Shown one piece after another: positions 33,641 through 44,999 of a stretch of 64,000 nt of DNA. Source of the DNA: Balaenoptera acutorostrata (lineage: Eukaryota > Chordata > Mammalia > Artiodactyla > Balaenopteridae); assembly GCF_949987535.1 (NCBI RefSeq), contig NC_080064.1, forward strand, positions 41,302,282 through 41,366,281, written 5' to 3'. Position 1 is the first letter of the stretch; each line of letters starts with the position of its first letter. Under the pieces are notes generated by a model. The model did not search any database, was not told the DNA's origin, and saw only the letters and a list, made by a program, of their open reading frames with translations. The position numbers and the translations under genes were made by a program.

Positions 33641-34030
33641 GCAAAGTGGTTGAGATTTCTATTGCTCACTGTATCCAGCTCTTTCCTTCTGGGCATATGT
33701 CTACACCTCCTTTGCATCTAGGTGTGGGGTCATGTGATTATTTCTGGCTAATAACTTATGAATGGAAATAACACTTCTGCACTGAAGCATATAATTGCTT
33801 GTATGAAACCTTACAGCTTTCTTTTCTCCTACTGTGTAACTGAGGAGGCCTTGATTTGCATATGGTGTGCTGCCAAGATGGTGAAACCTTCTTCAGCCTG
33901 GGCCCCTGAGTGAATCTATAGAGCACAGCATGCCACTGACCCATGCTGGTTGTATAGCGGGAGTGAGATGTGAACATTTCCTGTGTTAAATAACTGAGAT
34001 TTGGGGGACCTAGCTTATCCTGACTAATAA
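33640..34030 (+). mobile_element. MLT1-type solo LTR (older subfamily)
   Basis: Shows the later MLT1 pattern: 'ttgctcactgtatccagctc', 'tgatttgcatatggtgtgct', 'gccaagatggtgaaacc', 'ctgggcccctgagtgaatct' and an end of 'gagatttgggggacctagct' and 'tatcctgactaata'. No internal region or second LTR is adjacent. The left boundary is uncertain. Confidence 0.72.
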
Positions 34031-34224
34031 AAATAAAGAGAAATAGACTAGAACATAGCTATTTTTAGTTCCCAAAGCTAGCCAGTTCTCAAAAATACAG
34101 CACTGAGATAAAAAGGCAAATTTCAGAACAATTTGTACAGGATGATAGTTTTGTAAATCCAAAACCATACACACATAGAAAAACTACTAGATGAGTTTAT
34201 ATGAATGAAAATAAATGATGTAAT

Positions 34225-34800
34225 TGTCAAGATATGGAAGCAACCTAAGTGTCCATCAACAGATGAATGGATAGAGATATATAAATATATATATATAATA
34301 TATAAATATGTTATATACAATGGAATATTACTCAGCAATAAAAAAGAATGAAATTTTGCAATTTGCAACAACATGGATGGACTTGGAGGGTATTATGCTA
34401 AGTGAAATAAGTCAGACAGAGAAACACAAATACTGTATGATAGCACTTATATGTGGAATCTAAAAAATACAACAAATTAGTGAATATAACAAAAAAGAAG
34501 CAGAATCACAGATATAGAGAATAAACTAATGATTACCGGGGGGAGAGGGAAGAGGGGAGGGACAAAATAGGGTAGAGGATTAAGAGGTACAAACTATTAT
34601 GTATAAAACCATCTACAAGGATATGTTGTACAACACAGGGAAGATAGCCAGTATATTATAATAACTATAAATGGAGTATAACCTTAAAAATTTTGAATCA
34701 CTATATCGTGCACCTGTAACATATAATATTGTACAACTATACTTCAATAAAATAAATAAATAATAAAAACAAATAAAAATAAACAAACCAAAAAAACCAA
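34225..34800 (+). mobile_element. L1 3' end, 5'-truncated
   Basis: Starts at 'gatatggaagcaacctaagt' in the ORF2 C-terminus, with an internal AT microsatellite at about 34278-34310. It continues through 'aatggaatattactcagcaa', 'gtgaaataagtcagacagag' and 'acttatatgtggaatctaaa' to a 3' UTR ending 'actatacttcaataaaataa' with an A-rich tail. Less worn than the L1M pieces nearby. Confidence 0.9.
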
Positions 34801-34913
34801 TAAAAAAGGAAAAGATGTAAAACAACACAAAAGTGGACAAGAAGGCAACATAGGAGCTTTAGTGAGTGGGAATAAGAAATGAGATGATTTTTTTGAATAA
34901 AATAGATTTCAGT

Positions 34914-35382
34914 TGTATCTATGGAGTACGTTGAATGTTGTTCCCCCAGAATTTATGTCCACATCCAAATTCCTGGAATCCTAGAATGCTACCTTATTTG
35001 GAAAAAGGGTCTTTGCAGATGTAATTAAGTTATCAATCCTGAGATGAAATAATTGGGATTACCCAGTGGACCCTGATTCTAACAAGTGTCTTTATAAGAA
35101 ACAAGAGGAGAAGACTCACATAGAAGAGAAGGTGATGTGAAGATGAAGACAGATTGGAGTGATGTAGTCACTAGCCAAAGAAGCCAAGGAATGCCAGGGG
35201 ATACCAGATGCTAGAAGAGGCAAAGAAGGATTCTCCCCTAGAGCCTCCAGAGTGAGCATGGCCACTGATTTCATTTTAATTTTAGACTTCTGACATTCAG
35301 AACTATGAGAGAACAAATTTTTGCTGTTTTAAGCCACCCTGTTTGTGGTAATCTGTTGCAGCAGCCTGAGAAAACAAATACA
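34914..35382 (+). mobile_element. MLT1-type solo LTR
   Basis: Clear MLT1 pattern: 'gaatgttgttcccccagaat', 'accttatttggaaaaagggt', 'ctttgcagatgtaattaagt', 'agtgtctttataagaaacaa', 'gagaaggtgatgtgaagatg', 'cagaactatgagagaacaaa' and 'gctgttttaagccaccctgt'. The bases cagt occur at both edges and may be part of a 5-bp duplication. No second LTR or interior is present. Confidence 0.88.
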
Positions 35383-35394
35383 GTCTGTAATGCC

Positions 35395-35550
35395 CCCTTT
35401 CTTACTACAAAAACTGGAAGCAAATATGACAAAATATTAATGGCTATTAATTCTGGGTGGTAAACAAGCATGTTTGTAATATTGCTCTTTGTATTTTTCT
35501 ACATATTTTAAATTTCTCACAAAGAAATTTTTTAAATGAATTATACTGGA
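35395..35550 (+). repeat. Old L1 3' terminal fragment (weak)
   Basis: 'ctgggtggtaaacaagcatg', 'tttgtatttttctacatatt' and 'ttaaatttctcacaaagaaa' resemble the last bases of ancient L1s. It may be the LINE into which the MLT1 LTR on its left inserted. Confidence 0.5.
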
Positions 35551-35689
35551 GTTATAATATTAACCTAATTATAGTTTGTTGTATATCTCTCTTTATTCAA
35601 CTAACTGTTTTGTAAATGCTTACCTCTAAAAAAAGAAACACTTTGGGTTGTTCAGTAAACATGCCCATTATAGATAGTCCATCATTACA

Positions 35690-36170
35690 GTGACTTTCTA
35701 GTCCATTGACAACTGACCTTCATCTCATTTCATAGTCTTAATTCTTATATCCTACAACTTCCTGAAACATACTCCATGTTCTAGATTCCTATAGTTTGCC
35801 AGACAGGGAATTTTTAAGTTTTCATACCTTTGCTCCTGTTCCTTCCTTTGCTTAGAATGGCCACTGAGGCCTGGGGAATTCCTACTTTTTCTTCTAGATC
35901 CAGTTCAAATGACCAGTCAATGAAACCTTCCCTGATTCCTCAGAAGTAGTTAGTTCCTCCTTTGTGTCCTGTTTGCATTTGGTTCATAATGAATTCTTAA
36001 AGTTGTCACTTCATTTTAATTGAGTTTTCTTTGTCTGTCTTTGACTATAAATGTAGAGTTCGTCAAAACTACAATTAATTATATTTATATCCCCAAGAAC
36101 TAACACAACTAGTGCCTGACACAGTGCCTGATACAGTTTAGGAACCCAGTGAATACTAACTAGATAAATG
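35690..36170 (+). mobile_element. L2 LINE 3' end
   Basis: Sense L2: 'catacctttgctcctgttcc', 'tttgcttagaatggccactg', 'agttcaaatgaccagtcaat', 'gaaaccttccctgattcctc' and 'acagtgcctgatacagttta'. Follows the usual order through the 3' UTR. Confidence 0.85.
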
Positions 36171-36233
36171 AATCACTTTATTTCATAATTCAGTGCTTCT
36201 TATCCTTAACTTCTATATGTTTCAAACATTATC

Positions 36234-36242
36234 AGCTATTGT
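36234..36242 (+). repeat. Target-site duplication, left copy, of the minus-strand SINE
   Basis: agctattgt, repeated at 36648-36656 on the other side of the SINE. Confidence 0.8.
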
Positions 36243-36647
36243 TTTTTTGTGTGCTGTTTTTTTGTTTGATTTCATTTATTTATTTATTTATATCTTCGCA
36301 GCGTTGGGTCTTTGTTGCTGTGTGCGGGCTTTCTCCAGTTGCGGCAAACGGAGGCTACTTTTCATTGTGGTGCACGGGCTTCTCATTGCAGTGGCTTCTC
36401 TTGTTGCAGGGCATGGGCTCTAGGCACACAGGCTTCAGTAGTTAGAGCACGTGGGCTCAGTAGTTGTGGTGCGCAGGCTCTAGGGTGCACAGGCTTCAAT
36501 AGTTATGGTGCACGGGCTTAGCAGTTGTGGTGCACAGGCTTAGTTTCTCTGCAGCATGTGGGATATTCCTGCACCAGTGATTGAACGCATGTCCCCTGCA
36601 TTGGCAGGGAGATTGTTAACCACTGACCCACCAGGGAAGTCCCCTAA
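36243..36647 (-). mobile_element. CHR-type tRNA-derived SINE, antisense
   Basis: On the minus strand the element begins at the right edge with the 'ggggacttccctggtgg' head (plus strand 'ccaccagggaagtcccc') and ends at the left in an AAAT-type tail, seen here as 'tttatttatttatttat'. The body repeats of the 'gtggtgcacaggct' type match the SINE at 7632-7947 in reverse. It is longer than that copy because it keeps more of the internal repeat units. A 9-bp duplication flanks it. Frames of up to 76 codons within it are not genes. Confidence 0.94.
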
Positions 36648-36656
36648 AGCTATTGT
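36648..36656 (+). repeat. Target-site duplication, right copy, of the minus-strand SINE
   Basis: agctattgt, matching 36234-36242. Confidence 0.8.
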
Positions 36657-37029
36657 GAATTTAAGGAAGAGTCCTTCAGAAAAGCAAATTAACTAGAATA
36701 GACTCCAAAAGTAATTTCTCTCTAACAGCATTAAAACAGAAACTAACTGCAGAGTTGATTTAACAGCAAAAAAACTCATCTCACCTCTTGGCTATGATCC
36801 TATACCAACGGTACTGGGACTAGTACTATAATGTCATCTTGAGTCACTCTCTGAGACAGCTTGGCACTCTCTCCAGCAGCCTCACCCACAACTTTTATTC
36901 TGATAAACTGGAGCCACTTTTGTTTACATTATTTGAGGGAGAAAGAGAAAGAGACTATGCCAACCATTCCTTTCCTCTTGGCACGGTTGTCTGGAGGACT
37001 TCTCAAATATCCATATCTTAGAGGACATT
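36657..37029. other. No gene or repeat recognised
   Basis: Unassigned sequence between a SINE and an L1. A 60-codon frame at 36839-37021 has no domain. Confidence 0.4.
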
Positions 37030-37041
37030 AGAAAGTGCTGA
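37030..37041 (+). repeat. Target-site duplication, left copy, of the second large L1
   Basis: agaaagtgctga, repeated exactly at 42080-42091. Confidence 0.92.
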
Positions 37042-37124
37042 GAGAGGGCAGAGAGCAGAAGTAAGAAAAACTACATTCCTGTAAACTGTGGAACAAAAAC
37101 CACATTCACAGAAATATAGACAAG

Positions 37125-38026
37125 ATGAAAAGGCAGAGGGATATGTACCAGATGAAGGAACAAGATAAAACCCCAGAAAAACAACTAAATGAAGTGGCTA
37201 TAGGCAACCTTCCAGAAAAAGATTTCAGAATAATGATAGCGAAGATGATCTAGGACTCGGAAAAAGAATGGAGGCAAACATCAAGAAGATGCAAGAAATG
37301 TTTAACAAAGACCTAGAAGAATTAAAGAAGAAACAAACAGAGATGAACAATACAATAACTAAAATGAAAAATACACTAGAAGAAATCAATAGCAGAATAA
37401 CTGAGGCAGAAGAACAGATAAGTGACCTGGAAGACAGAATGGGGGAATTCACTGCTACAGAACAAAATAAAGAAAAAAGAATGAAAAGAAATGAAGACAG
37501 CCTAAGAGACCTCTGGGACATTAAAGGCAACAACATTCGCATTATAGGGATCCCAGAAGGCGAAGAGAGAGAGAAAGGACCTGAGAAAATATTTGAAGAG
37601 ATTATAGTTGAAAACTTCCCTAAAATGGGAAAGGAAATAGCCACCCAAGTCCAGGAAGTGCAGAGAGTCCCATACAGGATAAACCCAAGGAGAAAGATGC
37701 CGAGACAGATAGTAATCAAACTGGCAAAAATTAAAGACAAAGAAAAGTTATTGAAAGCAGCAAAGGAAAAATGACAAATAACATACAAGGGAACTCCCAT
37801 AAGGTTAACAGCTGATTTCTCAGCACAAACTCTACAAACCAGAAGAGAGTGGCATGACATATTTAAAGTGATGAAAAGGAAGAACCTACGACCAAGATTA
37901 CTCTACCTGGCAATGATCTCATTAAGATTCGATGGAGAAATCAAAAACTTTACAGACAAGCAAAAGCTAAGAGAATTCAGCACCACCAAACGAGCTCTAC
38001 AACAAATACTAAAGGAACTTCTCTAA
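37125..38026 (+). pseudogene. L1 ORF1 remnant (RNA-binding chaperone)
   Basis: The ATG at 37125 opens 'MKRQRDMYQMKEQDKTPEK', interrupted by a stop in 'MIAKMI*' near 37250 and then a frame change. The next 168 codons (37268-37774) are open. They hold a coiled coil ('MQEMFNKDLEELKKKQTEM' onward, about residues 10-70) and the RRM, with 'NNIRIIGIPEGEE' and 'FEEIIVENFP'. A second stop near 37772 separates the C-terminal RNA-binding domain, which can be followed to the stop at 38024-38026. Confidence 0.92.
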
Positions 38027-38083
38027 CTGGGAAACACAAGAGAAGAAAAGGCCTACAAAAACAAACCCAAAACAATTAAGAAA

Positions 38084-41000
38084 ATGGTAATAGTAACATA
38101 CATATCAATAATTACCTTAAACGTGAATGGATTAAATGCTCCAACCAAAAGACACAGGCTTGCTGAATGGATACAAAAACAAGACCCATACATATGCTGT
38201 CTACAAGAGACCCACTTCAGACCTAGAGACACATACAGACTGAAAGTGAGGGGATGAAAAAAGATATTCCATGCAAATGGAAATCAAAAGAAAGCTGGAG
38301 TAGCAATACTCATATCAGATAAAATAGACTTTAAAATAAAGAATGTTACAAGAGACAAGGAAGGATGCTACATAATGATCAAGGGATCAATCCAAGAAGA
38401 AGATATAACAATTATAAATATATATGCATCCAACATAGGAGCACCTCAATACATAAGGCAACTGCTAACAGATATAAAAGAGGAAATCAATAGCAACAAA
38501 ATAATAGTGGGGGAATTTATCACCTCACTTACACCATGGACAGATCATCCAAACAGAAAATTCATAAGGAAACACAAGTTTTAAATGACACAATAAACCA
38601 GATAGATTTAATTGATATTTATAGCACATTCCATTCAAAAACAGCAGGCTACACTTTCTTCTCAAGTGCACACTGAACATTCTCCAAGATAGATCACATC
38701 TTGGGTCACAAAGCCTCAGTTAATTTAAGAAAACTGAAATCATATCAAGCATCTTTTCTGACCAAAACACTATGAGATTAGAAATCAATTACAGGGGAAA
38801 AAAAGTAAAAAAGACAAATACATGGAGGCTAAACAATACGTTACTATATAACCAAGAGATCACTGAAGAAATCAAAAAGGAAATCAAAAAAAACCTAGAG
38901 ACAAATTACAATGAAAACACGATGATCCAAAACCTATGGGATGCAGCAAATGCAGTTCTAAGAGGGAACTTTATAGCAACACAATCCTACCTCAAGAAAC
39001 CACAAACATCTCAAATAAACAATCTAACCTTACACCTAAAGGAACTAGAGAAAGAAGAATAAACAAAACCCAAACTTAGTAGAAGGAAAGAAATCATAAA
39101 GATCAGAGCAGAAATAAATGTAATAGAAATAAAGAAGACAATAGCAAAAATCAATAAAACTAAAAGCTGGTTCTCTGAGAAGATAAACAAAATTGATTAA
39201 CCATTAGCCAGACTCATCAAGAAAAGAGGGAGAGGACTCAAATCAATAAAATTAGAAATGAAAAAGGAGAAGTTACAACAGACACTGCAGAAATACAATG
39301 CATCCTAAGAGACTACTACAAGCAACTCTATGCCAATAAAATGGACAACCTGGAAGAAATGGACAAATTCTTAGAAAGGTATAACCTTCGAAGACTGAAC
39401 CAGGAAGAAATAGAAAATATGAACAGACCAATCACAAGCACTGAAATGGAAACTGTGATTAAAAATCTTCCAACAAACAAAAGCCCAGGACCAGATGGCT
39501 TCACAGGTGAATTCTATCAAACATTTAGAGACAATCTAACACCTATCCTTCTCAAACTCTTCCAAAAAATTACAGGGGAAGGAACACTCCCAAACTCATT
39601 TTATGAGGCCACCATCATCCTGATGCCAAAACCAGACAAAGATACTTAAAAAAAAGAAAATTACAGACCAATATCACTGACAAATATAGATGCAAAAATC
39701 CTCAACAAAATACTAGCAAACAGAATCCAACAACACCTTAAAAGGATCATACACCATGATCAAGTGGGATTTAACCCAGGGGCAAAGGATTCTTCAATAT
39801 ATGCAAATCAATCAATGTGATACACCATATTAACAAATTGAAGAAGAAAAACCATATGATCATCTCAATATATGTAGAAAAAGCTTTTGACAAAATTCAA
39901 CACCCATTTATGATAAAAACTATCCAGAAAGTGGGCATAGAGGGAACTTACCTCAACATAATAAAGGTCACGTATGACAAACCCACAGCCAACATCATTC
40001 CTAATGGTGAAAAACTGAAAGCATTTCCTCTAAGATCAGGAACAAGACAAGGATGTCCACTCTCACCACTATTATTCAACATAATTTTGGAAGTCCTAGC
40101 CACAGCCATCAGAGAAGAAAAAGAAATAAAGGGAATACAATTTGGAAAAGAAGAAGTAAAACTGTCACTGTTTGCAGATGACATGATACTATACATAGAG
40201 AATCCTAAAGATGCCACCAGAAAACTACTAGAGCTAACCAATGAATTTGGTAAAGTTGCAGGATACAAAATTAATGCACAGAAATCTCTTGCATTCCTAT
40301 ACACTAATGATGAAAAATCTGAAAGAGAAATTAAGAAACACTCTAATTTACCATTGCAACAAAAAGAATAAAATACCTAGGAATAAACCTACCTAGGGAG
40401 ACAAATGACCTGTATGCAGAAAACTGTAAGACATTGCTGAAAGAAATTAAAGATGATACAATCAGATGGAGAGATATACCATGTTATTGGATTGGAAGAA
40501 TCAATATTGTGAAAATGACTATACTACCCAAAGCAATCTATAGATTCAATGCAATCCCTATCAAATTACCAATGGCATTTTTTTACAGAACTAGAACAAA
40601 AAATCTTAAAATTTGTATGTAGACACAAAAGACCCCGAATAGCCAAAGCAGTCTTGAGGGAAAAAAACGGAGCGGGAGGAATCAGGCTCCCTGACTTCAG
40701 ACTATATTACAAAGCTACAGTAATCAAGACAATATCGTACTGGCACAAAAACAGAAATATAGATAAATGGAACTACATAGAAAGCCCAGAGATAAACCCA
40801 CGCACCTATGGTCAACTAATCTCTGACAAGGGAGGCAAGGATATACAACGGAGAAAAGACAGTCTCTTCAATAAGTGGTGCTGGGAAAACTGGACAGCTA
40901 CATGTAAAAGAATGAAATTTGAACACTCCCTAACACCATACAAAACATATAACTCAAAATGGATTAGAGACCTAAATGTAAGGCTGGACACTATAAAACT

Positions 41001-42062
41001 CTTAGAGGAAAACATAGGAAGAATACTCTTTGACATAAATCACAGCAAGATCTTTTTTGATCCACCTCCTAGAGTAACGGAAATAAAAACAAAAATAAAC
41101 AAGTGGGACCCAATGAAACTTAAAAGCTTTTGCAAAGCAAAGGAAACTACAAACAAGATGAAAAGACAACCCTCAGAATGGGAGAAAATATTTGCAAACA
41201 AATCAACAGACAAAGGATTAATCTCCAAAATATATAAACAGCTCATGCAGCTCAGTATTAAAAAAGCAAACCACCCAATCCAAAAATGGGCAGAAGACCT
41301 AAATAGACCATTGGAAGACATACAGATGTCCAAGAAGCACATGAAAAGTTGCTCAGCCTCACTAATTATTAGAGAAATGCAAATCTAAACTACAATGAGG
41401 TATCACCTCACTCCAGTTAGAATGGGCATCATCAGAAAATCTACAAACAACATATGCTGGAGAGGGTGTGGAGAAAAGGGAACCCTCTTGCATTGTTGGT
41501 AGGAATGTAAATTGATACAGCCACTATGGAGAACAGTATGGAGGTTCCTTATAAAGTAAAAATAGAACTACCATATGACCCAGCAATCCCACTACTGGGC
41601 ATATCCCCAGAGAAAACCATAATTCAAAAAGACACATGAACTTCATTGTTCATTGCAGTACTATTTACAATAGTCAGGACGTGGAAGCAATCTAAATGCC
41701 CATCGACAGACGAATGGACAAAGAAGATGTGGTACATATATAGAATGGAATATTACTCAGCTATAAAAAGGAACGAAATTGTGTTATTTGTAGAGACGTG
41801 GATGTATCTAGAGACTGTCATACAGAGTGAAGTAAGTCAGAAAGAGAAAAACAAATATCATATATTAACGGATATATGTGGAACTAGAAGAATGGTACAG
41901 ATGAACTGGTTTGCATGTACAGAACAAACGTATGGACACCAAGGGGGGAAAGTGGCAGGGGGTGGTGGTGGTGTGATGAATTGGGAGATTGGGATTGACA
42001 CATATACACTAATATGTACAAAATGGATAACTAATAAGAACCTGCTGTTAAAAAAAAATTAA
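38084..42062 (+). pseudogene. L1 ORF2 remnant (endonuclease and reverse transcriptase)
   Basis: Begins 57 bases after ORF1. The endonuclease is readable from 'ITLNVNGLNAP' through 'CCLQETHFRPRDTYRL', with a stop just beyond, then 'EEDITIINIYASN'. The expected 'GDFN' is changed to 'GEFI' near 38510. The reverse transcriptase holds '[17 protein letters not shown]' (39341-39649), then after a frame change '[12 protein letters not shown]' and the catalytic 'FADD' at 40171-40182. Another frame change follows at about 40370, and the C-terminal part continues at 40549-41388 and 41646-42062. The altered endonuclease motif and several breaks make it dead. Confidence 0.93.
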
Positions 42063-42079
42063 ATTAAATTAAAAAAGAG

Positions 42080-42091
42080 AGAAAGTGCTGA
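42080..42091 (+). repeat. Target-site duplication, right copy, of the second large L1
   Basis: agaaagtgctga, identical to 37030-37041. Confidence 0.92.
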
Positions 42092-42194
42092 ATTTGTCTC
42101 CATAAAATGAAGTGAGTCTTAGAAAAGCCGAGGATATAGGAGTGACCTCAGGCAGTATAGAACCAAGAGAAAATTGCACTATCTGATTTTGTGC

Positions 42195-42415
42195 CTCCAT
42201 CCTTAAATCTACCATGATATTTATTACAGAAATCCCTAATGTTTAGCTCCAATTAGCTTCTCCCTTACTCAGAGGCTTTCACTGATCACTACTTCTTATT
42301 CATTTCTGAACACTTCTAACGTTAGTCTCAATCTCTCTCTATATATATTCAGTTCCTATCACAGTGAGTGGCACACAGCAGGAATCTCAATGAATATTTG
42401 TCGAATGAATTACTA
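42195..42415 (+). repeat. L2 LINE 3' fragment (weak)
   Basis: 'cttactcagaggctttcact', 'gatcacta' and 'agtgagtggcacacagcagg', 'aatctcaatgaatatttgtc' match a sense L2 end. Confidence 0.6.
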
Positions 42416-42544
42416 GTCATAGAGGACTTATGTTGGGAGTATAAGGAAGAGAAAGAGAAAATATTGTCAAGTTGAATCCCATCTCAAGGAATTTATGCAT
42501 AACTTTTCTCTAGCTATATCAACACTTATTCACTTTCACTTTTT

Positions 42545-43315
42545 TCTTTCTTATTAAAGACAACTTACATACAGTAAAGCACAAAAAATATTAAGTGTAT
42601 AGCTCATTAAATTTTTACATATGTCTGCTTCCTAAGAAAAAGACAAGAATCTTATGTTTGTTTAATCCCATTTACTCCCTTCCATGTTTGCACTACAATT
42701 GTCAAATATATTACTTCTACCTATTTTATAACACTTAGAAGACATTATTATCACTATTATTTTAAACAATCAATATCCTTTTCTTCATATGTTTACTCTT
42801 TTCTTTTGCTTTTCATTCCTTGCCACAGATCTGAGAATTTTTGAGAATTTATGAAAGATGTTTATTCACTGATTCAAGAAACTCAGTATACATATTTCCA
42901 GCAGTAGAAACACAAAGAAAATCACACTTAGGAACTTCATTGTGAAACTGCAGGAAACTATCTTGGATCATTTTTCTTTAGTCTGAAGAACTTCCTAAAG
43001 TACTTTTGTGGTGCAGGTCTACAAGCAGTGAATTTTCTCAGATTTTATTTGCCTCCATTTTTGAAGGGTATTTTCACTAAGAATAGAATCCTAGTTGCTT
43101 TTTTCCTTTCAGAACTTTAAAGATGTCAATCTGTCATCTTCTGACTTTCATCATGTCTACCAAAAGGTCATATCTATTGCACTTTCAAAGATTATTGATC
43201 TTTTATCTGTATCTACGTTTAAGATTTTCTCTGTCTTGGTTTTCAATTCTCCTTGGGTAGATTTTAATAGACAGTTTAAAGTTAGAGGAGAGATATCTTT
43301 GGAAATCATTAGCAC
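42545..43315. mobile_element. Old L1 (L1M 5' region) with internal inversion
   Basis: Positions 42970-43270 read as antisense L1M 5' region: 'agtctgaagaacttcctaaa', 'gtgcaggtctacaagcagtg', 'aaggGtattttcactaagaa'-like sequence, 'aactttaaagatgtcaatct' and 'aagattttctctgtcttggt'. In contrast 42898-42955 ('acacaaagaaaatcacactt', 'gaaactgcaggaaacta') is the sense orientation of the segment that normally follows. The two face each other. 42545-42660 resembles antisense L1 3' sequence. Confidence 0.65.
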
Positions 43316-43319
43316 ATAA

Positions 43320-43640
43320 GTGAAAAGTGGAAGTCATGAGGGTGAATGAAATTATTCAGGGACAGTATGAAGAAAAAGGAAGGGAAGGAAAAAAAGAGGT
43401 GGAAAGGAATGAAAAATCATTAGGAGGAAAAAAAGAGAAGGAGTCCATAACTGACACAATGATCAGAGAAGGAGGAAGATATTAAAGAGTATGTGATATT
43501 TTAGAAGTGAAGGGAATAGAGTCACAAATAAATGAGTAGTCAATTGTGTCAAGGCAGGATTCAGTTACATGAGTGTAGAAAGGCATTCTTTACATCTGGT
43601 AAAATGGAAATCACTGGAAAAAATTACCTGCTATCTGACT
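43320..43640 (-). repeat. Antisense L2 LINE fragment (weak)
   Basis: Purine-rich segment with 'ggaagggaaggaaaaaaaga' and 'gagtccataactgacacaat', resembling L2 read in reverse. The purine bias makes this assignment uncertain. Confidence 0.4.
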
Positions 43641-43649
43641 TTATTGTTT

Positions 43650-44142
43650 TAGTTCCCTATTGTTTCGTAACAAATTAATACAGACTTAAAACAAAACAAA
43701 TCTATTATCTTACAATTTTGGAGATAAGAAACTCTAAAATCAAGGTGTTGGCAATGTGACATTCCTTCTGGAGGCTCAGGGGAGAATCTGTTCCCTTGCT
43801 TTTCCAGCTTCTACATGTCACCTGCATTCCTTGGCTTGTGGCCCCTTCCCCCATCTTTAAGGCTAGGAACACAGCATCTTCAAGTCTCTCCCTTTCTCTC
43901 CCTCTGACCTCTTTGCTTCCATCATCGTGTCTTCTCTGACTCTGACCTTTCAGCCTTCCTCTTATAAGTTCCCTTGTGATCATACTGGACCCACTTGGCT
44001 AATCCAGCAAAATCTTCTCCTCTCAATATCCTTAATTTAACTACATCTGCAAAGTCCCTTTTGCCATGTAAGGTAACATATTCACAGGTTCCAGGGAGTA
44101 GGACATAGACATCTTTAGAGGGTCCTTATTCTGTGTACCATA
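43650..44142 (-). mobile_element. MaLR/MLT1-like LTR, antisense
   Basis: Antisense LTR features in order: 'gtttcgtaacaaattaatac', 'cttacaattttggagataag', 'attccttggcttgtggcccc', 'ctcttataagttcccttgtg', 'acatctgcaaagtccctttt', 'gccatgtaaggtaacatatt' and 'cacaggttccagggagtagg'. On the minus strand this is a complete LTR of about 490 bp. No partner LTR is present. The exact subfamily is uncertain. Confidence 0.75.
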
Positions 44143-44164
44143 GTCACGTCACATAACCCCTTAT

Positions 44165-44300
44165 TAAGATAAGCTGTTTCTCAATTCCCTTATTTGTAAG
44201 GTGGATATAATTATACTGATCACACTAGGCTATTGAAATAATTCATGTAAATTAAGTTGAACCCTGATTCAAGGTAGATGGTCATTAATAAACAGTGGTT
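44165..44300 (+). repeat. MIR SINE fragment
   Basis: 'gtttctcaattcccttattt', 'gtaaggtggatataattata' and 'ggctattgaaataattcatg' fit the MIR core and 3' part. Confidence 0.65.
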
Positions 44301-44309
44301 AAAATTTAT

Positions 44310-44835
44310 TTGTAATTTCTCTACCACTGGTGAGGCAGGGTGTGTAGGGGGAGTGTGGATTAGGGCACATGTCAAGGCAATCTCCTGGCTGAGGAGGTAG
44401 TGGGTGTGTTCACGGCAGAGTTCCCCAGCAGCTGAGGAAAAGGGGGCATTTATGATTTGAAAAAGGAACCAAATATGCCCAGCAACATCCCAAATGTCTC
44501 TCAGCAAACCATCCCCCAAGAAAGGAAATTAATAAAAACAAACCTAAGGGGAATGGAACCAGAGAGGGAGAAATGAACCCACACATAATCTCCCGGGAAC
44601 CTGAAGTCCTCTATCTCCAGAGGCCATGCCTTCCAAGTTGAACCTAAGAATTGCTGGACAGAAAATGATTAAAAATAAGGAAGGCAATATTCTCTTCCTG
44701 TTCATGATTTTGGTTTCCATTTCAAGTTTCAAATTCACTTGAGCAACTACATTTCTCTATTGCAGAACACCTAAATAGGTTAAAATAAATATTAGTGGGA
44801 GAAAGGCGGGCAGTGGAGTGGGAGTGAAGAGACAT
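44310..44835. other. No gene or repeat recognised
   Basis: A 99-codon minus-strand frame at 44220-44519 overlaps the MIR fragment and has no domain. I do not support a gene. Confidence 0.4.
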
Positions 44836-44837
44836 GG

Positions 44838-44940
44838 GCTCTAGTTCCAACTCTGCTACTGACTTACTGGGTAATTTTAAGCAAGTTTCTTCTTTCTGGG
44901 CCTCAGTTTCCCGCATGTATAACCAAGAATTAGACTGAGC
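44838..44940 (+). repeat. MIR SINE
   Basis: 'gacatgggctctagttccaa', 'ctctgctactgacttactgg', 'gtttcttctttctgggcctc' and 'agtttcccgcatgta'. Clear MIR core. Confidence 0.85.
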
Positions 44941-44999
44941 TGACATGTCATAAACTCTATAATCATCAAATCTTGAGATTTTTGTTCTTCCCTCAGAGA

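Larger units (their letters stand above)
37042..42079 (+). mobile_element. Large L1, truncated within its 5' UTR, 5.0 kb
   Basis: Same lineage as the element at 21178-28474, but it starts only about 80 bases before ORF1, so most of the 5' UTR is absent. ORF1 (37125-38026), ORF2 (38084 to about 42060) and a short 3' region with an A-rich tail follow. A perfect 12-bp duplication shows a normal L1-style insertion. Without the 5' UTR it lacked its own promoter from the start, and both genes now carry stops and frameshifts. Confidence 0.94.

Noticed and set aside
37225..37860. 211-codon open frame on the minus strand
   Set aside because: It is the complement of L1 ORF1. The coiled-coil coding repeats give long antisense frames, and 23130-23669 shows the same effect in the other L1.
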